Source: Phyllobacterium bourgognense
Lineage (GTDB): Bacteria; Pseudomonadota; Alphaproteobacteria; Rhizobiales; Rhizobiaceae
Reading direction: 5' to 3'
Assembly: GCF_003337575.1 (NCBI RefSeq)
Contig: NZ_QPJM01000016.1
Span: 53,594 to 117,593 of the forward strand
Length of the DNA stretch: 64,000 nt
Shown piece after piece: positions 37,195 to 46,057 of the stretch; the first letter of the stretch is position 1; each line of letters opens with the position of its first letter. A model generated the notes under the pieces. The model made no database searches. It saw nothing but the letters and a program-made list of their open reading frames with translations, and was not told the DNA's origin. The position numbers were made by a program, and so were the translations under genes.

Positions 37195-38133
37195 ATGCGC
37201 AATTTGAATTTGAAGCAACTGCGGGCGATACAGGCGATCATGCAGCACGGCACGATCGCAGCGGCGGCCAATTCGCTGGGTCTGACGCCTCCGGCGGTAA
37301 CCATCCAGCTCAAACTTCTTGAAGAAGACGCCAACATCATCCTTTTCGATCGCACAAATGAGGGCCTGCGGCCGACCGCCGCCGGGCTAGCCTTTCTCGA
37401 TGCTGCGCAAATGGTCGATGAACGGCTACGCCTGCTCGAAGACGAGATCGACGCGATAAAGGGATTGCGCATTGGCAGTCTGACGCTGGGAGTCGTATCG
37501 ACGGCGAAGTATTTCGCGCCGCAACTGATGGCGATTTTTCGCAAGGAACATCCGGATATCGCCATAAAGCTCGCTATTGGCAATCGGGCCGAGACGATTG
37601 CCGGGCTGAAAAGCCATGCGGTCGATCTCGCCTTGATGGGCCGCCCGCCGAAGGACGTGCCGTTGCGTTCGGCGGTTTTCGGCGATCATCCGCTGGTTAT
37701 GATCGCCGCCCCCGATCATCCGCTCGCCAAATGCCGGGATATCACCAAGGAACGCATTGCGCAGGAGCATTTCCTTATCCGCGAACCGGGATCCGGCACG
37801 CGCATATCGCTGGAGATTTTCCTGAGCGAACTGCCGGGCCGGCTTGACGATCCCGGCACGGAAATGTCGTCGAACGAGACGATCAAGCAGGCGGTGATGG
37901 CGGGGCTCGGCATTGCCTTCATTTCCGCCCACACGATCGCACTGGAGCTTGATGTCGGCAGGCTGGTGATGCTCGACGTGATCGGCATGCCTATCCGCCG
38001 TCAGTGGTTTTCCGTTGTGCGTACTGACCGGACCATGTCACCGGCCATGCGCGCATTCCAGGATTTCCTCAGCCGTAAAGGCGCGCAATGCCTGCCGGCA
38101 ATCGACCGGCTATACCCGGCAACGGAGAATTAG
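37195..38133 (+). CDS. cbbR: LysR-type regulator CbbR
   Basis: The 312-residue regulator has the N-terminal helix-turn-helix of the family (NLKQLRAIQAIMQHGTIAAA, then PPAVTIQLKLLEEDANIILF) and a C-terminal effector domain. Divergence from cbbF is the classical arrangement. It normally activates cbb genes in response to phosphoenolpyruvate, NADPH or RuBP signals. Its stop codon TAG lies inside the left terminal repeat of the element at 38130-38401, so its last residues may have been changed by insertion. Confidence 0.93.
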   Translation: MRNLNLKQLRAIQAIMQHGTIAAAANSLGLTPPAVTIQLKLLEEDANIILFDRTNEGLRPTAAGLAFLDAAQMVDERLRLLEDEIDAIKGLRIGSLTLGVVSTAKYFAPQLMAIFRKEHPDIAIKLAIGNRAETIAGLKSHAVDLALMGRPPKDVPLRSAVFGDHPLVMIAAPDHPLAKCRDITKERIAQEHFLIREPGSGTRISLEIFLSELPGRLDDPGTEMSSNETIKQAVMAGLGIAFISAHTIALELDVGRLVMLDVIGMPIRRQWFSVVRTDRTMSPAMRAFQDFLSRKGAQCLPAIDRLYPATEN

Positions 38134-38401
38134 GTCGTAAACTCATAAATTTGGTAGAAATGGCGCCTGAAACGGCAAAAAGATGCGAGGAGAGACGCGA
38201 AGGGCGGGGTCTTTCCCCCGGCCGAGCGGTTCGACATTGCAGCTTGCAGCCGTTTCAGCGTCCTGAGGATATCGTCCATCTACCCGGCAACATCGTCGCA
38301 AAGGACTTGAAAATGGATAAACATTTCCATCGCCTTTGCTCCTTGTATCCGAAAAGATGGCCTCATACCATTTCCATCAGATTTATGAGTTCACAACCTA
38401 A
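38130..38401. mobile_element. 272-bp inverted-repeat element (MITE-like) after cbbR
   Basis: Ends match as inverted repeats over about 34 bp: TTAGGTCGTAAACTCATAAA at the left and TTAGGTTGTGAACTCATAAA on the reverse strand at the right, both continuing to GAAATGG. TA borders fit a TA target duplication as made by IS630/mariner- or IS5-type transposases. There is no transposase inside; the rest of the 392-bp gap up to the next gene (38402-38525) shows nothing clear. Confidence 0.75.
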
Positions 38402-38525
38402 CCCGTTTTAGTGAAGCCGATACCGAAGAGAAAAACCTTATCAGCGCTTTGAAATGCCCTCCGGAGGTTCTATATTGGAGGTGAAACCGCGCCTATTCTG
38501 GTGCCGGTGAACGGGGGCAATTTCC

Positions 38526-39056
38526 ATGGACTCAATGGCGGGAATTTTTCGCGCGGCGGTGGCCATTGGCTTTGTTTTTGTGCTCGGCACAGAAATTGCC
38601 TCGGCACAATCCGCCAATTCTGGATGCGCCCTGACACAGGTCGGCGGGACAGGAAGGCAGATATTGAAATGCCGTGGCGGTCTCACCATTACCGCTGAGC
38701 GCGGCGCACGATACACATTGTTGGACCGCAGCCGTGACGGCATCGTCGATGCGGTTCGGGCCCGGAGCAAGGCGATATTGCTCGATGCCCCGAAATCACC
38801 ATCCGGGTTCGTGGTCGACACGCCGCAGGCTATCGCAGCGGTCAGGGGTACGAAATGGGCTGTCGATGTCAGTGCGGGCAAGACGGCAGTTTTCGTTGTC
38901 AGGGGTGCGGTCAGCGTCAGGCGGCAGGCCGCGCCGGCGGCTGTGGTGCTGGGGCCCGGTGAAGGCGTTGATGTCGACGAAAGCACCAGCGCTCTTGTCG
39001 TGAAGCGGTGGCCCCAACCGCGCGTCAACGCATTGATGGCGCGCCTCGGCCAATAA
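38526..39056 (+). CDS. FecR-domain periplasmic protein
   Basis: The 176-residue protein has a signal peptide (AVAIGFVFVLGTEIASA) and a FecR-like beta domain: VVDTPQAIAAVRGTKWAVDV, then GKTAVFVVRGAVSVRR and GPGEGVDVD. FecR-like modules sense or anchor at the envelope. It precedes a CHASE2 cyclase by five bases, a pairing seen in Rhizobiales, where the FecR protein may feed the sensor. Ligand unknown. Confidence 0.82.
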   Translation: MDSMAGIFRAAVAIGFVFVLGTEIASAQSANSGCALTQVGGTGRQILKCRGGLTITAERGARYTLLDRSRDGIVDAVRARSKAILLDAPKSPSGFVVDTPQAIAAVRGTKWAVDVSAGKTAVFVVRGAVSVRRQAAPAAVVLGPGEGVDVDESTSALVVKRWPQPRVNALMARLGQ

Positions 39057-39061
39057 TCACC

Positions 39062-40927
39062 ATGTCCAGTCGTGCACGGCAGATACTGGTCGCGCTGATC
39101 CTTGCGGGCATATGGGGCGCCGGCCTCGGCCTGATGCACATCCGGGGAACCACCTGGTTTCTGGAGCGCGTCGAGGCTACCTTCGCCGATCTGCGCACCA
39201 ATATCCGTGGCAAAAAGCCGGCACCGGATGCTGTCACAATTATAGCCATTGACGACCCGACGGTGACGCTGGTCGGGAGTTATCCTGTTCCCCGCTCGAC
39301 GCTCGCTGCACTCATCGACGCAATTGCCGAGCTCAAACCAAAAGTCATTGCGCTGGATTTGCTTCTGGTGGATCGCGGTCCGGAAGATGGCGATCGCAAG
39401 CTCGCGTCATCGCTCGGGAAAGCCACGACACTTCTGGCGGGAGCAGCAGTGTTCGCAAGTGGCAAGCAACTGATAGAGCCTGCACACGACGACGCACTCG
39501 ATCGCATTCCGGATGCGGTCAGCTTGTTACTCCCGCAGCAGCAATTTGCCGATATATCGCCGGTGGGCATCGTGAACGTCGCAACAGATCAATCCGGAAC
39601 GCCGCGATTTATCCCGATGCTGTTCAAGAAGGGTGACGAGGTCCAGCCTGCTTTTCCACTGCGTGCAGTTGCGCTTGCCGCCGGAGTCGACCCTGTATTC
39701 GAGCCCGGCGGCATCGCGCTGGGTGAACGCCACATCCGCACCGATATCGGCCAATCGTTTCCCCTGACCTTCTACGGCCCGCGGGGTACGATAAAAACGG
39801 TCAGCGCCGCTGCGGTGCTGGATGGCAAGCTTGAGGCCAACGACGTTACCGGCAAGATCGTCGTTCTGGGGACGACAGTAACCGGCGGCGGCGACGTTTT
39901 CCCGACACCATTCGATCAGGTACTTCCCGGCGTGGAGGTCATCTCGACGGCAATAGCCCAGCTTGTAGCGGGCGATGCCACGGTCCGCGATCGTCATATC
40001 CGGCTTATCGATGCAGGCTTTGCTGTCGGCCTGCCGGTCGTTCTCGTAGGACTGCTCGCGTGGCGGCGCAGTATCATTGGCCTCGCCGCAATAGCCGCAG
40101 TGGTCTGCGCATGGGTCGTCATCAATATAGTTGCGTTTGCAAACGGCATCTGGCTCAGCGCCGCAATTCCTATCGCAGCTGCAGTCCCCCCACTCCTTCT
40201 ATTCGGAGCAAGCCAGCTCTTGCTCGATCGGCGCCGCGCGCAGCATTTTGCTCGGCAAAGCGCGATGCTGCAAAGCGTGCAGGCGCCGGGACTTGGAAAA
40301 TGGCTGGCAAGAAACCCCGATTTTCTGGCCGAGCCTGTTCGCCAGGACGCCGCCGTGGTTTTCATCGACCTTTCCGGATTTACCGGCCTCAGCGAGGTTC
40401 TTGGACCTAATGCTACGCGCGAATTATTGAACGGCTTTTACGAGCTGGTCGATGAGGAAGTCGCGGCCTGCAACGGAACCATTACGAGTTTCATGGGCGA
40501 CGGCGCGATGATACTTTTCGGCCTGCCGGAACCTGATCCGCAAGACGCGGCCAATGCCACCCTCTGCTGCATAAGGCTGTCGAACAGAACGAAACTGTGG
40601 CTCGCCTCGCTTCCCGCGTCAACCGCTTCGCGCATCGGGTTCAAACTGGGTGCACATTTCGGCACAGTGGTTGCTTCGCGGCTCGGTGGCGGTGACCGCC
40701 AGCAGATCACCGCGACCGGAGATACGGTCAACGTTGCCAGCCGGCTCATGGAAGTGGCCAAGAAGAACCGCGCGGAACTCGCGCTTACGACCGATATCCT
40801 GCACATTGCAGGCCCGGACAGCGCGCCGTACAAGACCGGCGTTCTGAGCGGACCGCTCGAAACGGAAATACGCGGGCGCTCCGGCTCGGTCACGATCTGG
40901 CTGTGGCGCAGCGACGACAAAACCTGA
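39062..40927 (+). CDS. CHASE2-domain adenylate/guanylate cyclase
   Basis: The 621-residue membrane protein has an N-terminal transmembrane helix, a periplasmic CHASE2 sensor (about residues 40-310, with VIALDLLLVDRGPEDGD), three helices near 320-400 (VGLPVVLVGLLAW, IIGLAAIAAVVCAWVVINIV, AAIPIAAAVPPLLLFG) and a C-terminal class III cyclase domain with metal ligands in VVFIDLSGFTGL and SFMGDGAMILFG. It makes cyclic nucleotide in response to an envelope signal, perhaps through the FecR-like neighbour. The ATG at 39062 begins five bases after that gene. Confidence 0.9.
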   Translation: MSSRARQILVALILAGIWGAGLGLMHIRGTTWFLERVEATFADLRTNIRGKKPAPDAVTIIAIDDPTVTLVGSYPVPRSTLAALIDAIAELKPKVIALDLLLVDRGPEDGDRKLASSLGKATTLLAGAAVFASGKQLIEPAHDDALDRIPDAVSLLLPQQQFADISPVGIVNVATDQSGTPRFIPMLFKKGDEVQPAFPLRAVALAAGVDPVFEPGGIALGERHIRTDIGQSFPLTFYGPRGTIKTVSAAAVLDGKLEANDVTGKIVVLGTTVTGGGDVFPTPFDQVLPGVEVISTAIAQLVAGDATVRDRHIRLIDAGFAVGLPVVLVGLLAWRRSIIGLAAIAAVVCAWVVINIVAFANGIWLSAAIPIAAAVPPLLLFGASQLLLDRRRAQHFARQSAMLQSVQAPGLGKWLARNPDFLAEPVRQDAAVVFIDLSGFTGLSEVLGPNATRELLNGFYELVDEEVAACNGTITSFMGDGAMILFGLPEPDPQDAANATLCCIRLSNRTKLWLASLPASTASRIGFKLGAHFGTVVASRLGGGDRQQITATGDTVNVASRLMEVAKKNRAELALTTDILHIAGPDSAPYKTGVLSGPLETEIRGRSGSVTIWLWRSDDKT

Positions 40928-40993
40928 AAGACGATGTAGGATTTCCACTTGCGCCAACGTCCTTTGGTCGTGTCAAGCAAATGGAGGTTTTCT

Positions 40994-41347
40994 ATGTCCT
41001 ATGTCGATGGGTTCTTACTTGCCGTTCCTAAAGCGAAACTGGAAGCCTACAAGGAACTCGCCAGTTTAGCGGGAGAGGTCTGGAAAGAGCACGGCGCGCT
41101 CGCCTTTGTCGAGTGCGTCGCCGATGACGTACCCTATGGTGAACTTACTTCCTTCCCGCGCGCTGTGCACGCAACAGACGACGAGACCGTCGTGTTTTCC
41201 TGGATCGTTTATGAATCGCGCGAAAAGCGTGATGCCATCAATGCGAAGGTGATGGCGGACCCACGCCTGAAAGGCGACATGGCCAGCATGCCCTTCGACG
41301 GCAAGCGCATGATCTTTGGCGGATTTTCGCCTATCGTGGAGCTATAA
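40994..41347 (+). CDS. DUF1428 family protein
   Basis: The 117-residue cytosolic protein starts MSYVDGFLLAVPKAKLEAY and contains FSWIVYESREKRDAINAKVM and FDGKRMIFGGF, the DUF1428 (ferredoxin-like alpha/beta) pattern. Function unknown. The ATG at 40994 follows GGAGG. It stands between the cyclase and the oxidase genes with no clear operon link. Confidence 0.85.
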   Translation: MSYVDGFLLAVPKAKLEAYKELASLAGEVWKEHGALAFVECVADDVPYGELTSFPRAVHATDDETVVFSWIVYESREKRDAINAKVMADPRLKGDMASMPFDGKRMIFGGFSPIVEL

Positions 41348-41558
41348 CCGGGTCAGTATTCCCGCTCAGGCGCCGCGCCGGCGATGACGGCGCGGCGATG
41401 AAACGATAGTAACCGCCAGCGATATTTCCGATATTCTGTGCACCGATACTTTCGATGAGACGACTACCTGTATTTCTCGTTTCTGAAATGCTAGGGTGAG
41501 GTTCTACGGATTGCGAGTTCATGTCCACAGCCGATTCCGGCAGGGAGGGGACAATAGA

Positions 41559-42377
41559 ATGGCTGTAGTCTTAATTCTTGCTTTTGTTGCAGTTGCGTCA
41601 GTCTTGTTTCATCTTTTGAGTCCCTGGTGGTGGACGCCGATCGCGTCCAATTGGCAATACATCGATAATACAATCATCATTACTTTCTGGATCACCGGTT
41701 TCGTGTTCGTCGCGGTGGTATTATTCGTCGCTTATTGCGTCTTGCGTTTCCGCCACAAGCCAGGAAACCGTGCGCATTATGAGCCGGAAAACAGGAAGCT
41801 TGAATTCTGGCTCGCCACGCTGACCACCATCGGCGTCGTCGCCATGCTTGCGCCCGGTTTGTTCGTATGGGACCGTTTCGTCAATGTGCCGAGCGATGCG
41901 ACCGAAGTTGAAGTCGTGGGCCAACAGTGGCTCTGGAGCTTTCGGTTGCCTGGAGCCAACGGCAAGCTCGGAACGTCGGAAACCCGAGATATCACCGCGG
42001 AAAATCCACTCGGCGTGAACAAGAACGACAGCGCGGGGCTCGACGACATCATCATTCAGGGCGGTGAACTACACCTTCCGATTGGAAAGCCGGTGAAGAT
42101 GGTGCTGCGCTCGATCGATGTCCTGCATGATTTCTACGTTCCGGAGTTCCGCGCCAAAATGGACATGGTGCCCGGCATGGTCACCTATTTCTGGATTACC
42201 CCGACACGAACGGGCACGTTCGAAGTCCTTTGTGCCGAGCTTTGTGGGGTCGGCCACCCGCAAATGCGTGGAACGGTGGTGGTCGATAACGAGGCCGACT
42301 ATCAAACGTGGCTGCAGCAGCAGCAGACATTCACGCAGATGATGGCAGCATCCGGAGAACCACAGACGGCACAGTGA
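41559..42377 (+). CDS. coxM: Cytochrome c oxidase subunit II
   Basis: The 272-residue subunit has two transmembrane helices (residues about 1-20 and 30-60), and a periplasmic cupredoxin domain with the CuA site CAELCGVGHPQM near the end; the conserved GQQWLWSFR precedes it. No fused cytochrome c domain is present. The ATG at 41559 follows GGGAGGGG; the longer frame from 41496 is not favoured. The set II-I-III-III resembles coxMNOP of Bradyrhizobium; the symbol is by analogy. Confidence 0.9.
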   Translation: MAVVLILAFVAVASVLFHLLSPWWWTPIASNWQYIDNTIIITFWITGFVFVAVVLFVAYCVLRFRHKPGNRAHYEPENRKLEFWLATLTTIGVVAMLAPGLFVWDRFVNVPSDATEVEVVGQQWLWSFRLPGANGKLGTSETRDITAENPLGVNKNDSAGLDDIIIQGGELHLPIGKPVKMVLRSIDVLHDFYVPEFRAKMDMVPGMVTYFWITPTRTGTFEVLCAELCGVGHPQMRGTVVVDNEADYQTWLQQQQTFTQMMAASGEPQTAQ

Positions 42378-42426
42378 AAACGGCACCGCTCTTCGGGAGA
42401 AAGAGCGAACACAGGGAGGGCAATAG

Positions 42427-44205
42427 ATGGTCAATATTCCATCCAGCATCAACGATCCCATTCCGGCAGCGGAAGTCGAAGATGTGGAGCTTTATCACCC
42501 GCATAGCTGGTGGACGACCTACGTCTTCAGCCAAGACGCCAAAGTCATCGCTATCCAGTATTCGTTGACAGCCATTTCGATTGGCCTCGTTGCGCTTGTC
42601 CTTTCCTGGTTGATGCGGTTGCAACTTGCTTTCCCCGGCGTTTTCACCTTCATCGATGCCGACCGCTACTACCAGTTCATCACCATGCACGGCATGATCA
42701 TGGTGATTTATCTCCTGACTGCGCTCTTCCTGGGTGGTTTCGGCAATTACCTGATTCCGCTGATGCTCGGAGCACGGGACATGGTGTTCCCGTACGCAAA
42801 TATGCTGAGCTACTGGATTTACCTTCTTGCCGTGCTTGTTCTAGTCGCGGGGTTCTTCGCACCTGGCGGCCCAACGGGCGCCGGCTGGACGCTTTATCCA
42901 CCGCAGGCGGTGCTTTCCGGCACGCCGGGCGGGCAGGATTGGGGTATCATCCTGATGCTGAGTTCGCTGATCCTGTTCATCATCGGCTTCACCATGGGCG
43001 GATTGAACTATGTCGTCACAGTCCTGCAAGGGCGCGCGCGCGGTATGACATTGATGCGCATGCCCTTGACGATCTGGGGCATTTTCACCGCGACGGTCAT
43101 GGCGCTCCTCGCCTTCCCTGCCCTCTTCGTCGCCTCTGTCATGATGCTGTTCGACCGCGTCCTCGGCACAAGCTTCTTCATGCCCGCAATTGTCGAGATG
43201 GGAACACAGTTGCAACATGGTGGCGGCAGTCCGATCCTCTTCCAGCATCTGTTCTGGTTCTTCGGACATCCGGAAGTCTATATCGTCGCTTTGCCTGCCT
43301 TTGGTATCGTATCGGACCTTATCAGCGTCCATGCCCGCAAGAATATCTTCGGGTACCGAATGATGGTCTGGGCGATTGTCATCATCGGTGCGCTGAGCTT
43401 CGTTGTCTGGGCACACCACATGTATGTCAGCGGCATGAATCCCAATTTCGGGTTCTTCTTTGCCACGACAACCCTGATAATCGCGGTTCCTACCGCCATC
43501 AAGGTCTACAACTGGGTGCTCACTTTGTGGCGCGGCGATATCCACCTGACTGTACCGATGCTCTTCGCGCTCGGCTTCATCGTTACATTCGTCAATGGAG
43601 GATTGACGGGACTGTTTCTCGGCAATGTCGTCGTAGACGTTCCGCTTTCCGATACGATGTTCGTCGTCGCGCATTTTCACATGGTGATGGGCGTTGCACC
43701 AATCATGGTGATCTTCGGGGCGATCTACCATTGGTATCCAAAAATCACCGGGCGAATGCTGGATGAAACCATGGGGCAGATTCACTTTTGGGTGACGTTC
43801 CTCGGGGCCTACCTGATCTTCTTCCCGATGCACTATCTTGGCCTGCTGGGAGCTCCACGCCGCTACTACGAACTCGGTGAATCCGTCGTCAATCCGCCTT
43901 CGGCGCATGATCTGAATATTTTCATCACGCTGATGGCGCTGACAGTCGGTGCCGCACAGGTCCTGTTCCTGTTCAATGCCGCCTGGAGCCTTCGCAGGGG
44001 CAAGGACGCCGGGGGAAATCCCTGGCGGGCAACGACGCTCGAATGGCAGACGCCAACGACACCGCCGCCGCATGGCAATTTTGGCAAGGAACTGCCGGTC
44101 GTCTACCGCTGGGCCTATGATTACAGTGTTCCCGGTGCTCCCGAGGATTTCATTCCACAGAATGAGCCGGATCCCGAGAACCGGTCGCGAGAGCACGCGT
44201 CATGA
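42427..44205 (+). CDS. coxN: Cytochrome c oxidase subunit I (aa3 type)
   Basis: The 592-residue protein has twelve hydrophobic segments, the heme a ligand region HGMIMVIYLLTALFLGGFGN near residue 80, the FGHPEVYIVALPAFG motif with the Cu-His and cross-linked Tyr (and the D-channel Glu), WAHHMYVSGM, and the heme a3/a His pair in VVAHFHMVMG. So it is an A-type oxygen reductase. The stop overlaps the next gene (ATGA). Confidence 0.95.
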   Translation: MVNIPSSINDPIPAAEVEDVELYHPHSWWTTYVFSQDAKVIAIQYSLTAISIGLVALVLSWLMRLQLAFPGVFTFIDADRYYQFITMHGMIMVIYLLTALFLGGFGNYLIPLMLGARDMVFPYANMLSYWIYLLAVLVLVAGFFAPGGPTGAGWTLYPPQAVLSGTPGGQDWGIILMLSSLILFIIGFTMGGLNYVVTVLQGRARGMTLMRMPLTIWGIFTATVMALLAFPALFVASVMMLFDRVLGTSFFMPAIVEMGTQLQHGGGSPILFQHLFWFFGHPEVYIVALPAFGIVSDLISVHARKNIFGYRMMVWAIVIIGALSFVVWAHHMYVSGMNPNFGFFFATTTLIIAVPTAIKVYNWVLTLWRGDIHLTVPMLFALGFIVTFVNGGLTGLFLGNVVVDVPLSDTMFVVAHFHMVMGVAPIMVIFGAIYHWYPKITGRMLDETMGQIHFWVTFLGAYLIFFPMHYLGLLGAPRRYYELGESVVNPPSAHDLNIFITLMALTVGAAQVLFLFNAAWSLRRGKDAGGNPWRATTLEWQTPTTPPPHGNFGKELPVVYRWAYDYSVPGAPEDFIPQNEPDPENRSREHAS

Positions 44206-44906
44206 GTGCAATCCTGATCTTTCTGGCGGGGCTGGCGTCGATCATCATCTGGTGGATGGCACAGCAGCGTCTGACCTCCAAACCATGGCTAGAGTCCGCA
44301 CGAGCCAGCGATATTTTCCCGGTTACGCGGTCACCGATACCCACTGTAAAAATCGGCCTCGGCGTATTTCTTGCCGTGGTTGGGGCGCTGTTCACGCTTT
44401 TCATCAGCGCCTACTTCATGCGCATGGGGTTGCAGGATTGGTGGGCCATTCCCCTGCCCGGCGTCCTCTGGGTCAATACAGCCGCGCTCGTCGTGAGCAG
44501 CATTGCTCTGGAAATGGCAAAATCCTCGGCACAGCAAAACGATGCCAACGCCATGAAAATCGCGCTTCTGGCAAGTTTTGTAACCGCCATTGGCTTCCTG
44601 GCCGGACAGCTGTTCGCTTGGCGCGAACTGGTGTCTGAGGGCTATGTCCTCGCCGACAATCCTGCCAACAGCTTTTTCTATCTGATTACGGGAATGCACG
44701 GACTGCACATTCTCGGCGGTCTCCTGGTGCTCAGCCGGACCACGTTCAACGTATGGCAAGGCGAACCGCCGAAAGAAGCGCGGCTTAGCATCGAACTCTG
44801 CGCCATGTACTGGCATTTCATGCTCATCGTCTGGCTGGTCATTTTTGCGCTGTTCGCAGGCTGGGCCAATGATTTCGTCGATATCTGCCGGCAACTGTTG
44901 ACCTGA
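44202..44906 (+). CDS. coxO: Cytochrome c oxidase subunit III-like protein
   Basis: The 234-residue membrane protein has about six or seven hydrophobic segments and the subunit III patterns FLAGQLFAWRELVSEGY, FYLITGMHGLHILGGL and YWHFMLIVWLVIF near the end. It overlaps subunit I by four bases. With the next gene it forms a pair of subunit III relatives. Confidence 0.85.
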   Translation: MSAILIFLAGLASIIIWWMAQQRLTSKPWLESARASDIFPVTRSPIPTVKIGLGVFLAVVGALFTLFISAYFMRMGLQDWWAIPLPGVLWVNTAALVVSSIALEMAKSSAQQNDANAMKIALLASFVTAIGFLAGQLFAWRELVSEGYVLADNPANSFFYLITGMHGLHILGGLLVLSRTTFNVWQGEPPKEARLSIELCAMYWHFMLIVWLVIFALFAGWANDFVDICRQLLT

Positions 44907-44916
44907 GGATGTGACA

Positions 44917-45639
44917 ATGACCGACGTCGTGGAAACCGAAACCAGAATATCCCAACCGCGGCCTGACGGCTTGCGCGGCTTCGCTTCCGACTGGGCGTCC
45001 GACCAGCGAACATTCAAGAATGTTTCCTGGGGGAAGGCCATGATGTGGATCTTCCTTCTCAGCGATACGTTCGTCTTCGGTTGTTTCCTGCTGGCCTATA
45101 TGAGCGCCCGCATGTCGACGACCGTCCCCTGGCCCAACCCGAGCGAAGTCTTTGCGTTGAATATCGGCGGAACCGAAGTTCCCCTGATTTTGATCGCCAT
45201 CATGACGTTCGTTCTCATCAGCAGCAGCGGTACGATGGCTATGGCCGTTAATTTCGGCTACCGGCGCGACCGCCGCAAGACGGCGCTATTGATGCTGCTG
45301 ACCGCATTGTTCGGCGCAACTTTCGTGGGAATGCAGGCTTTCGAATGGACCAAGCTGATCTCCGAAGGGGTTCGTCCATGGGGAAATCCATGGGGCGCCC
45401 CACAGTTCGGTTCAACGTTTTTCATGATCACCGGCTTTCACGGCACACACGTTACAATCGGCGTCATATTCCTGCTCATCATAGCCCGGAAGGTCTGGCG
45501 CGGCGATTTCGACACGGAGAAACGTGGCTTTTTCACCAGCCGGAAGGGCCACTATGAAATCGTCGAAATCACCGGCCTCTACTGGCACTTCGTCGATCTG
45601 GTCTGGGTATTCATCTTCGCATTCTTCTATCTGTGGTGA
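44917..45639 (+). CDS. coxP: Cytochrome c oxidase subunit III-like protein, second copy
   Basis: The 240-residue membrane protein again shows subunit III motifs: GATFVGMQAFEWTKLISEG, FFMITGFHGTHVTIGVI and LYWHFVDLVWVFIF. The ATG at 44917 is chosen since TGAGGA lies 7 bases upstream; a GTG at 44911 is also in frame. Two subunit III-like genes in a row match coxO and coxP. Confidence 0.87.
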   Translation: MTDVVETETRISQPRPDGLRGFASDWASDQRTFKNVSWGKAMMWIFLLSDTFVFGCFLLAYMSARMSTTVPWPNPSEVFALNIGGTEVPLILIAIMTFVLISSSGTMAMAVNFGYRRDRRKTALLMLLTALFGATFVGMQAFEWTKLISEGVRPWGNPWGAPQFGSTFFMITGFHGTHVTIGVIFLLIIARKVWRGDFDTEKRGFFTSRKGHYEIVEITGLYWHFVDLVWVFIFAFFYLW

Positions 45640-45650
45640 GGGCTCCAATC

Positions 45651-45998
45651 ATGGCACATCCGGCAACGCAACCGGCAGCACATACGGAACATCAAGAGCA
45701 TCCGATCAAGCTCTATCTCGTCGTTTGGGGTCTACTCTTCGTCCTGAGCCTATTCTCTTATATGGTCGACTACATTGGTCTTCACGGCTATCTGCGGTGG
45801 TCGCTTATTCTACTTTTCATGATCCTCAAGGCCGGGTTGATCGTCGCGATTTTCATGCACATGGCATGGGAAAGGCTGGCTCTCATCTATGCCATCCTGC
45901 TACCGCCCGTTCTTGTGTTGGTATTCGTGGCGCTGATGGTTTCGGAATCGCACTACGTACTGCTCAGCCGGATGACCTTCTTCGGCACCGGACCATGA
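45651..45998 (+). CDS. Cytochrome c oxidase subunit IV-like protein
   Basis: The 115-residue protein has three transmembrane helices (LYLVVWGLLFVLSLFSYMVD, WSLILLFMILKAGLIVAIFM, LIYAILLPPVLVLVFVALMV) and an early His-rich stretch (HTEHQEHP). This is the prokaryotic subunit IV family. The ATG at 45651 has GAGGG upstream. It completes the oxidase operon. Confidence 0.82.
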   Translation: MAHPATQPAAHTEHQEHPIKLYLVVWGLLFVLSLFSYMVDYIGLHGYLRWSLILLFMILKAGLIVAIFMHMAWERLALIYAILLPPVLVLVFVALMVSESHYVLLSRMTFFGTGP

Positions 45999-46000
45999 GT

Positions 46001-46034
46001 AAAAATAAAAAGGCGGCACCCTTTTGGCACCGCC
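46001..46034 (-). terminator. Rho-independent terminator of the DUF2189 gene
   Basis: On the minus strand a hairpin (GGCGG...CCGCC with inner CC/GG pairs and two mismatches) is followed by TTTTTATTTTT. It lies 23 bases after the DUF2189 stop and immediately beside the end of the oxidase operon. Confidence 0.6.
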
Positions 46035-46057
46035 CCTTTAGCACATTTGCTTAACTA

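Noticed and set aside
42841..44196. 451-codon open frame on the minus strand
   Set aside because: It lies fully opposite subunit I of the oxidase, has no family resemblance and a composition typical of the antisense of membrane-protein codons.
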